Assembly (NCBI RefSeq): GCF_019974155.1
Contig: NZ_AP025158.1
Span: forward strand, 1,736,001 to 1,800,000
Direction: 5' to 3'
DNA: 64,000 bases
From: Thermus thermophilus
GTDB taxonomy: Bacteria > Deinococcota > Deinococci > Deinococcales > Thermaceae
In this document: positions 57,854 through 64,000 of the stretch, piece after piece
Layout of the letters: each line of letters begins with the position of its first letter
Numbering within the stretch: position 1 is the stretch's first letter
The notes under the pieces: generated by a model
What the model was told of the DNA's origin: nothing
The model's database searches: none
The model's input: only the letters and a program-made list of their open reading frames with translations
Program-made: the position numbers and the translations under genes

Positions 57854-58644
57854 TCGGGAGGCGCCACCCCTACTACCCGTACTTGGAGGCGGCCCTGGAG
57901 GCGGCGAGCCTCGCCCGAGGCATCCACCTCTACTACCTGGAAAAGGGCTTCACCGAAGGGACCAAGTCCGGCCCCACCGACTTGGTGACCCAGGCGGACC
58001 GGGAGGCGGAGGAGGCGGTGAAGGGCCTCCTCCTCTCCCGCTTCCCCGAAGCGGGGTTTCTGGGGGAGGAAGGGGGGAGTGAGGGCGGGAAGGCCCTCCG
58101 CTTCATCGTGGACCCGCTGGACGGGACGGTGAACTACGCCCACGGCTTCCCCTTCTTCGCGGTATCCATCGCCCTCGAGGCCGAGGGCGCCATCCAGATG
58201 GGCGTGGTGATGGACACCGCCCGGGGGGAGGTCTTCTACGCCCTGAGGGGGGAAGGGGCCTACCTCAACGGCCGCCCCATCCGGGTCACGGGGCGGGAGA
58301 GCCTCGTGGGAAGCCTCCTCGCCACAGGCTTCCCCTACGACGTGGCCAAAGACCCGGAAAACCTCACCTACTTTGAACGGGCCCTGCGCAAGGGCCTGCT
58401 CGTCCGCAGACCCGGGGCGGCGGCCCTGGACCTGGCCTACGTGGCCGCGGGGCGGCTGGAGGGCTTCTGGGAGGTGAAGCTGAACCCCTGGGACGTGGCG
58501 GCGGGGTGGCTCCTCGTGGAGGAGGCGGGGGGAAGGGTGACGGACCTCGAGGGGAACCCCTACCGCCTGGGCAGCCGCTACATCCTCGCCACCAACGGAC
58601 GGGTCCACGAGGCCCTGCGCCGGACCCTCCTGGGCCTGGACTGA
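57850..58644 (+). CDS. Inositol monophosphatase-family phosphatase
   Basis: A Mg-dependent sugar phosphatase of 264 residues. LVTQADREAEEAVKGLLLSRFPEAGFLGEEGG contains the metal Glu, FIVDPLDGTVNYAHGFPFFAVSIAL the D-P-L-D-G-T motif, and KLNPWDVAAGWLLVEEAGGRVTD the W-D-x-A-A motif. It could dephosphorylate inositol phosphate (Thermus makes inositol-containing lipids and solutes in some strains) or histidinol phosphate. It starts inside trpF and so is probably co-translated; a link to amino-acid synthesis is possible. Confidence 0.93.
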   Translation: MIGRRHPYYPYLEAALEAASLARGIHLYYLEKGFTEGTKSGPTDLVTQADREAEEAVKGLLLSRFPEAGFLGEEGGSEGGKALRFIVDPLDGTVNYAHGFPFFAVSIALEAEGAIQMGVVMDTARGEVFYALRGEGAYLNGRPIRVTGRESLVGSLLATGFPYDVAKDPENLTYFERALRKGLLVRRPGAAALDLAYVAAGRLEGFWEVKLNPWDVAAGWLLVEEAGGRVTDLEGNPYRLGSRYILATNGRVHEALRRTLLGLD

Positions 58645-58697
58645 GGGCCTGCGAGGGCCTCCCCTTGGTCCGGCAGGGCGAAGCAGGCCCAAGGGGA

Positions 58698-59417
58698 CTA
58701 GGGACTTTCCGCCCGGGCCCGGCCGTAGCCCAAGGAGGTCTTGGCCCCCACGCCGCTAAAGAAGGCGAAGCGGCCCAGGGCGGAAAGCCAAAGGGCCTCC
58801 TCCTCCGTGGCCCGGGGCAGGTGGTAGACCACCCGCCCCACGAAGCCCGCGGTGTCCACCTCCGTGCGGGCGGGGAGGGTGCGCCCCTCCAGGCTCCGCA
58901 CCGTGGTCCTCTCCAAAAGGGCCTCCCTCACCCCTTCGGGGGCCTTCAGGGGGCCGAAGGCCTCGAGGCGCCGGAGAAGGCTTTCCAGCACCAGCCTTGG
59001 CTCGGGGACCGGGTAGTGGACCCCTTTTCTGCGGAAGAAGGTGGGGCTGGCGAAGCGCAGGGCGAGGTCCCGGGAAGGAGGCCCCTGGAAGAGGCGGGGA
59101 TAGGTGGAAACCCCCGCCCAGGGGTGCCCCTCCTGGAGCACGGCCCGCACCCGAAAAGGAGGCCCAAGCCGCACCTCCTCCCCCTCCAGGGCGTAGAGGC
59201 GGGGGGCGAGGCGGGCGTAGAGCTCCTCCTTGAGGAGGCTCACCCGGGCCCAGGACCCCCCCTCCCGCCCCCCGAAGCCCAGGGCGAAGGGGTTTTCCCC
59301 CTGGTCGTGCACCTCCGGGGCCACCTCCCGAAGGAGGCCGTAGAAGAAGCCTCTGAGGCCCAAGGGCTCGGGGAGGCCTTCCCCCTCGAGGACCAGGACC
59401 AAGGCGGCGAGGACCAC
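58698..59417 (-). CDS. cas6: CRISPR RNA endonuclease Cas6 (stand-alone, Cas6A-like)
   Basis: A 239-residue Cas6 with two ferredoxin-like halves. It starts MVLAALVLVLEGEGLPEPLG, carries His37 in REVAPEVHDQGENPFALGF (the general base of the Thermus Cas6A as I recall), and ends with the glycine-rich loop FFSGVGAKTSLGYGRARAESP. It cuts CRISPR repeat RNA into crRNAs. No repeat array or other cas gene lies in this window, so it must serve arrays elsewhere (in T. thermophilus they are mostly on the megaplasmid). GTG 59417 follows the stop of an 81-codon gene after two bases. Confidence 0.93.
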   Translation of the reverse strand: MVLAALVLVLEGEGLPEPLGLRGFFYGLLREVAPEVHDQGENPFALGFGGREGGSWARVSLLKEELYARLAPRLYALEGEEVRLGPPFRVRAVLQEGHPWAGVSTYPRLFQGPPSRDLALRFASPTFFRRKGVHYPVPEPRLVLESLLRRLEAFGPLKAPEGVREALLERTTVRSLEGRTLPARTEVDTAGFVGRVVYHLPRATEEEALWLSALGRFAFFSGVGAKTSLGYGRARAESP

Positions 59418-59419
59418 GG

Positions 59420-59665
59420 CTAAAACCCCGGGGAAACGGGCTTTGGGGAAAGGAGCCCGCGCCGAGCCCGGGCCGGGCAGGGGGGCCGGTCCGGGTCCAG
59501 AAGCCTGGCCCTCCGGCGGAGGTCCCCCAGAAGGCGGCCCTCCAGATGGCCCCAAAACCCAAAGCGCCGGACCCCCTCCCCGTGGCCTTTCAGGAGGTGG
59601 GTCGGCTTCCCCCGCAGGACGTGGTCCGGGAAGCCATACACCAGGGCAGAGAGGCGCTTTCCCAT
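59420..59665 (-). CDS. Uncharacterised 81-residue protein upstream of cas6
   Basis: An Arg/Gly/Leu-rich basic protein (MGKRLSALVYGFPDHVLRGK, then LLKGHGEGVRRFGFWGHLEGRLLGDLRRRARLLD). I know no family. Evidence that it is real: TAGCCT ends 6 bases before its ATG with a TTGCGA -35 box 18 bases further up, and its stop codon is two bases before the cas6 GTG, so cas6 translation depends on it. The high charge would suit RNA binding. The last third is Pro/Arg-rich and less convincing. Confidence 0.55.
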   Translation of the reverse strand: MGKRLSALVYGFPDHVLRGKPTHLLKGHGEGVRRFGFWGHLEGRLLGDLRRRARLLDPDRPPCPARARRGLLSPKPVSPGF

Positions 59666-59671
59666 GGGGAA

Positions 59672-59701
59672 AGGCTAAGTGGTTGCACGTTGATTTCGCA
59701 A
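59672..59701 (-). promoter_or_regulatory. Promoter of the 81-codon gene-cas6 unit
   Basis: On the minus strand TTGCGA (59701-59696), 18-base spacer, TAGCCT (59677-59672), then 6 bases to the ATG at 59665. The region is visibly AT-richer than its surroundings. Leaderless transcription is predicted. Confidence 0.55.
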
Positions 59702-59734
59702 CACGGGTCGCCCGAAATAAGGCTTGGGAAGGTC

Positions 59735-59775
59735 CTTTTGGGGCCCCCACCGCGGCGAAAGCCGCGGTGGGGTAC
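59735..59775. repeat. Dispersed palindromic repeat, copy F
   Basis: Perfect 12-base-pair stem CCCCACCGCGGC (59745-59756) and GCCGCGGTGGGG (59761-59772), loop GAAA, ending GTAC. Second subtype. The 59666-60068 gap (about 400 bases) holds no gene, only copies F, G, H, a promoter and the tRNA terminator. Confidence 0.8.
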
Positions 59776-59847
59776 TTAGCCAAAGGCCCCCGGGGGCCGC
59801 AATCCCTTGTGCCCTTCCTCCCCCTTCGCCCGGCTGGCCCCAAGGAA

Positions 59848-59894
59848 ACCCTTTGCCGGGCCCCCATGCCGGCCCAAGCCCGCGTGGGGTGGCC
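59848..59894. repeat. Dispersed palindromic repeat, copy G
   Basis: CCCTTTGCCGGG, then CCCCATGCCGGC (59862-59873), loop CCAA, GCCCGCGTGGGG (59878-59889), GTGGCC. First subtype, same left flank as copy A, with one mismatch and one G-T pair in the stem. Confidence 0.75.
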
Positions 59895-59982
59895 TTACGA
59901 GGCCCAATCCCTCCGGAACGCCCCAAAGAACCCCGTCTTGGACGACGCTCTTAGAGGGAGTCTTGGGAAAAGCCTTCCTGAA

Positions 59983-60008
59983 CCCCCACCGCGGGCGAAA
60001 GGGTGGGG
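59983..60008. repeat. Degenerate palindromic repeat, copy H
   Basis: CCCCCACC (59983-59990) and GGGTGGGG (60001-60008) around GCGGGCGAAA. It keeps the outer stem and the GCGAAA centre of copy F but has lost part of the inner stem. Confidence 0.45.
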
Positions 60009-60030
60009 CTTTAAGGAGGGGTGTCCCACC

Positions 60031-60062
60031 AAAAGCGTTTCCCCGGGGGCTTTGCCCCGGGG
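60031..60062 (-). terminator. Terminator of the tRNA-Ala transcript
   Basis: On the minus strand CCCCGGGGC (60062-60054) pairs with GCCCCCGGGG-type sequence (60050-60041), and AAACGCTTTT follows. It lies seven bases after the CCA end of the tRNA gene. Confidence 0.75.
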
Positions 60063-60068
60063 CGTTTC

Positions 60069-60144
60069 TGGTGGAGCCGACGGGACTCGAACCCGTGACC
60101 TCCTGAGTGCGATTCAGGCGCGCTCCCAACTGCGCCACGGCCCC
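60069..60144 (-). tRNA. tRNA-Ala with anticodon CGC
   Basis: A 76-base gene with encoded CCA. Acceptor stem GGGGCCG/CGGCTCC contains the G3-U70 pair that marks alanine tRNAs; D-stem GCGC/GCGC; anticodon stem CCTGA/TCAGG with loop ATCGCAC, so the anticodon is CGC and reads GCG; T-arm ACGGG-TTCGAGT-CCCGT. All four arms pair fully. It is downstream of, and on the same strand as, the small exported protein gene, with a terminator after it. Confidence 0.97.
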
Positions 60145-60181
60145 GCGCGCCCTATATGGTACCGAGGGGCTTGGGCCTTGT

Positions 60182-60520
60182 CTAGTCCCCCTCTCTGAGC
60201 CGCACCTCCACCCGGCCCTTCTTGTCCTTCACGGAGAGCTTGGCCTTGGCCTTGCCCTTGCGGTACTCCGCCTTCCACTCGCCCTTCTTGACCTCGTACT
60301 TCACCCGCACCCAGCCCCGGCGGCGGAGGTCCTCGTCGTGGTAGCGGAAAACGGCCTCCGCCTGGGAAGCCTGGTACACCACCACGATCCCCTGGGGCTC
60401 GGTCGCCCGCTCCACCACCACCGCCTGGGGGAAGAGGTCCACCACCAAGGAGGCGGTGACCCTGAGCTCCAAAGCCCAGGCCAGGGCCAGGAAGGGAAGG
60501 AACGCCAGCCAACGCTTCAT
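60182..60520 (-). CDS. Small exported protein, 112 residues
   Basis: It starts MKRWLAFLPFLALAWALELR, a cleavable signal peptide. The mature part is beta-rich then very basic (YEVKKGEWKAEYRKGKAKAKLSVKDKKGRVEVRLREGD), so it may bind an acidic polymer or membrane. No family recognised. The tRNA-Ala gene follows 37 bases after its stop on the same strand. Its start is divergent from the DdrA-like gene. Confidence 0.75.
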   Translation of the reverse strand: MKRWLAFLPFLALAWALELRVTASLVVDLFPQAVVVERATEPQGIVVVYQASQAEAVFRYHDEDLRRRGWVRVKYEVKKGEWKAEYRKGKAKAKLSVKDKKGRVEVRLREGD

Positions 60521-60583
60521 GCCCCCATCTTCGCTTTCCCCCAGGGCTTTGGGGTGAGAGAAACCTAAAGTAAACTAAAACGC

Positions 60584-61218
60584 ATGGACGAAGTCTGGCG
60601 GAAACTGGCCGAACCCTTTCCCCCGGGGGAGGTGCAGTGGCGCGTGGAAGCCCTCTCCCGGGACAAGAAGCGGGCCCTGGTGGTCCCCTACGTGGACGCC
60701 CGCACCGTGTTGGACCGCCTGGACAAGGTGGTGGGTCCGGAGGGCTGGCACGACGCCTACGAGGTCCTCTCCGACGCGGAGCGCCAGGTGAAAGACGAAA
60801 GGGGCGAGAGGCGGGAGCGCCTTTGCGAGGTCAAGTGCCGCCTCACCGTCCTCGGGGTCACCAAGGAGGACGTGGGGGAGGGGGACTCCCTGAAGGCCGC
60901 CTTCTCCGACGCCCTCAAACGGGCGGCGGTGAAGTTCGGGGTGGGGCGGTACCTCTACCGCCTGGAGAAGCAGTGGGTGGACTACGACCCCGAGAAGGGC
61001 CGCTTCACCCCGCCCACGCTCCCCGAGGCGGAGCCGGAGGCCGAGACCGAGGAGGAGAAGCCGGAGGCCCACCGCCTCATTGACCAGCTCCTGGAAAGGC
61101 TCAAGGAGAAGGGGCTGGGCAAGGAGGCGGCCAGGATCGTGACCAAGTACGGGGGCTACGGCAAGACCCCCGAGGAGACGCGCAAGCTCTACGGGGAGCT
61201 ACGGAGCCTGCTCAAGGG

Positions 61219-61222
<4 letters not shown>
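60584..61222 (+). CDS. ddrA: Rad52/DdrA-type DNA-end-binding protein
   Basis: A 212-residue protein whose first 130 residues match the Rad52/22 single-strand-annealing fold: VWRKLAEPFPPGEVQWRVEALSRDKKRALVVPYVDARTVLDRLDKVVGPEGWHDAYEVL, then GEGDSLKAAFSDALKRAAVKFGVGRYLYRLEKQWVDYD. The S-x-K-x-A-x-x-DALKRAA-x-x-FG stretch is diagnostic. DdrA of Deinococcus protects 3' DNA ends after radiation; a like role is probable. The C-terminal 70 residues hold a Glu-rich linker and a small helical domain. TAAACT ends 7 bases before the ATG. It overlaps the next gene by 4 bases. Confidence 0.88.
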
Positions 61223-62797
<1,575 letters not shown>

Positions 62798-62822
62798 TTC
62801 CCCTTCTGTGTAGCCCACCCCC

Positions 62823-62849
62823 TTGCGCCCCACCCTGGGGTGATAAGAT
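62823..62849 (+). promoter_or_regulatory. Probable nuo operon promoter
   Basis: TTGCGC (62823-62828) and TAAGAT (62844-62849) lie 15 bases apart, a little short. Transcription would start near 62856 and give a leader of about 70 bases before nuoA. Confidence 0.45.
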
Positions 62850-62924
62850 GGGCGGGAAATGAGGCCGGCCCCTATGGGGCTTTGGGGACCGGTTTCGTGA
62901 AGAAAGGCACGAAAGGAGGGGACC

Positions 62925-63284
62925 TTGGCGCCGATCCAAGAGTACGTGGGCACGCTGGTCTACGTGGGGGTGGCCCTCTTCATCGGGGTGGCGGCCCTTT
63001 TGGTGGGGGCCCTCCTCGGCCCCAAGAAGCCCGGGCGGGCCAAGCTCATGCCCTACGAGTCGGGGAACGACCCCGCCGGGGAGGTGAAGCGCTTTCCCGT
63101 CCACTTCTACGTGGTGGCCATGCTCTTCATCCTCTTTGACGTGGAGGTGGCCTTCCTTTGGCCCTACGCCGTGAGCGCAGGGGGGCTTGGCCTCTACGGC
63201 TTTTTGGGGGTCCTGGCCTTCACCCTCCTCCTCTTCGTGGGCTTCCTCTACGAGTGGTGGAAGGGGGTGATGCGGTGGCACTGA
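62925..63284 (+). CDS. nuoA: NADH-quinone oxidoreductase subunit A (Nqo7)
   Basis: A 119-residue membrane subunit of respiratory complex I with three helices. [24 protein letters not shown], then [42 protein letters not shown] carries the conserved E-S-G loop and the F-D-x-E-x-(V/A)-F-L-x-P motif. The start is a rare TTG at 62925, backed by AAAGGAGG (62912-62919) 5 bases upstream; the resulting MAPIQEYVG start agrees with the Thermus subunit as I recall. Its last codons overlap nuoB by 10 bases. Confidence 0.95.
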   Translation: MAPIQEYVGTLVYVGVALFIGVAALLVGALLGPKKPGRAKLMPYESGNDPAGEVKRFPVHFYVVAMLFILFDVEVAFLWPYAVSAGGLGLYGFLGVLAFTLLLFVGFLYEWWKGVMRWH

Positions 63285-63820
63285 AGGACCTCTTTGAGCG
63301 GGACGTCCAGGAGCTGGAGAGGGAGGGGATCCTCTTCACCACCCTGGAGAAGCTCGTGGCCTGGGGGCGGAGCAACTCCCTGTGGCCCGCCACCTTCGGC
63401 CTCGCCTGTTGCGCCATTGAGATGATGGCCTCCACGGACGCCCGCAACGACCTGGCCCGCTTCGGGAGCGAGGTCTTCCGCGCAAGCCCCCGCCAGGCGG
63501 ACGTGATGATCGTGGCCGGGAGGCTTTCCAAGAAGATGGCCCCGGTGATGCGCCGGGTCTGGGAGCAGATGCCCGACCCCAAGTGGGTGATCTCCATGGG
63601 GGCCTGCGCGAGCTCGGGAGGCATGTTCAACAACTACGCCATCGTGCAGAACGTGGACTCCGTGGTGCCTGTGGACGTCTACGTGCCCGGCTGCCCCCCC
63701 AGGCCCGAGGCCCTGATCTACGCGGTGATGCAACTGCAGAAGAAGGTGCGGGGCCAGGCCTACAACGAGCGGGGGGAGAGGCTTCCCCCGGTGGCGGCCT
63801 GGAAGCGGGCGAGGGGGTGA
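63275..63820 (+). CDS. nuoB: NADH-quinone oxidoreductase subunit B (Nqo6)
   Basis: A 181-residue peripheral subunit carrying the terminal cluster N2 next to the quinone site. [13 protein letters not shown] gives the tandem Cys pair, [17 protein letters not shown] the third, and [13 protein letters not shown] the fourth ligand. I start at GTG 63275, inside the nuoA 3' end, which gives [15 protein letters not shown]; upstream sequence in this frame is nuoA. Coupled translation is likely. Confidence 0.97.
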   Translation: MALKDLFERDVQELEREGILFTTLEKLVAWGRSNSLWPATFGLACCAIEMMASTDARNDLARFGSEVFRASPRQADVMIVAGRLSKKMAPVMRRVWEQMPDPKWVISMGACASSGGMFNNYAIVQNVDSVVPVDVYVPGCPPRPEALIYAVMQLQKKVRGQAYNERGERLPPVAAWKRARG

Positions 63821-63823
63821 GGC

Positions 63824-64000
63824 ATGCGGCTAGAGCGCGTCCTGGAAGAGGCCCGGGCCAAAGGCTACCCCATAGAGGACAACGGCCTCGGCAACCTCTG
63901 GGTGGTCCTGCCAAGGGAGCGCTTCAAGGAGGAGATGGCCCGGTACAAGGAGATGGGCTTCAACTACCTGGCGGACATCGTGGGCCTGGACTACCTGACC
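63824..64000 (+). CDS. nuoC: NADH-quinone oxidoreductase subunit C (Nqo5), 5' part
   Basis: The first 59 codons of the 30-kDa subunit: MRLERVLEEARAKGYPIEDN, then LWVVLPRERFKEEMARY and FNYLADIVGLDYLT, which match the Thermus Nqo5 start closely, with a few substitutions compared with the HB8 sequence I remember. It follows nuoB by three bases, with GAGGGGGTGAGG as ribosome site. The rest is outside the window. Confidence 0.93.
   Translation, partial: MRLERVLEEARAKGYPIEDNGLGNLWVVLPRERFKEEMARYKEMGFNYLADIVGLDYLT

Noticed and set aside
59735-60008. Possible short CRISPR array next to cas6
   Set aside because: The three repeats differ in sequence and spacing, belong to a family scattered over the whole window, and there are no regular spacers.

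Overview
The window looks like a piece of the main chromosome of Thermus thermophilus or a very close relative. The reasons are very high GC with strong G/C in third codon positions, tightly packed genes, and proteins I recognise from this species: subunits of its NADH-quinone oxidoreductase, its stand-alone Cas6, a mitoNEET-type protein, its aspartate aminotransferase, its B12-dependent ribonucleotide reductase and a LonC-type protease. The strain cannot be fixed by eye. No rRNA, CRISPR array or replication origin is visible. One tRNA gene, tRNA-Ala(CGC), is present.

Layout. 1-4.9 kb: a partial DMT transporter, then isoprenoid genes (prenyl diphosphate synthase, ispH) and a tRNA-dihydrouridine synthase. 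4.9-9.4 kb, minus strand: glycogen synthesis (glgC, glgA) around a SagB-type nitroreductase and an orphan response regulator broken by a G10 tract. 9.4-16.8 kb: LonC-like protease, CBS-GGDEF protein, penicillin acylase, half-size AbrB-type membrane protein, CDGSH Fe-S protein, aldo/keto reductase. 16.8-24.2 kb is the accessory zone: three damaged MFS transporter genes (one split by a complete IS256-family element with target duplication), a SARP-like regulator, a tiny secreted protein, a cluster of repeated GGTTACGC motifs and a mosaic beta-propeller gene of low GC. 24.2-36.9 kb: FAD oxidase, rpmB, lspA, a cation/proton antiporter with an RCK partner, aspC, lipid kinase, several hydrolases, trmL and an AlbA-type regulator. 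37-40.4 kb: amtB-glnK, hrcA and a MoaD-MoaE fusion. 41-48 kb: alr, priA without its ATPase motifs, MFS transporter, GlcE-like protein, asparaginase. 48-50.2 kb: tupABC tungstate importer. 50.3-58.6 kb: VanW protein, topA, nrdJ, trpF, inositol monophosphatase. 58.7-60.5 kb: stand-alone cas6 in a two-gene unit, a cluster of three palindromic repeats, tRNA-Ala. 60.6-64 kb: DdrA/Rad52-type protein, phosphoesterase, rsmA and the start of the nuo operon (nuoA, nuoB, partial nuoC).

Window-wide patterns. First, more than 20 genes have a TANNNT-type -10 hexamer only 5-9 bases before the start codon and no Shine-Dalgarno sequence, which predicts leaderless mRNAs. Three divergent pairs share overlapping -10 boxes. 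Second, a family of about 45-base palindromic repeats (eight copies, with compensated stem changes) sits between genes. Third, several enzymes have lost catalytic residues (LonC ATPase motifs, PriA Walker A, an M23 peptidase homologue, a histidine-phosphatase homologue). Fourth, nrdJ carries a short patch of rare codons exactly at its NPCGE active-site motif, as expected from intein homing and later loss.
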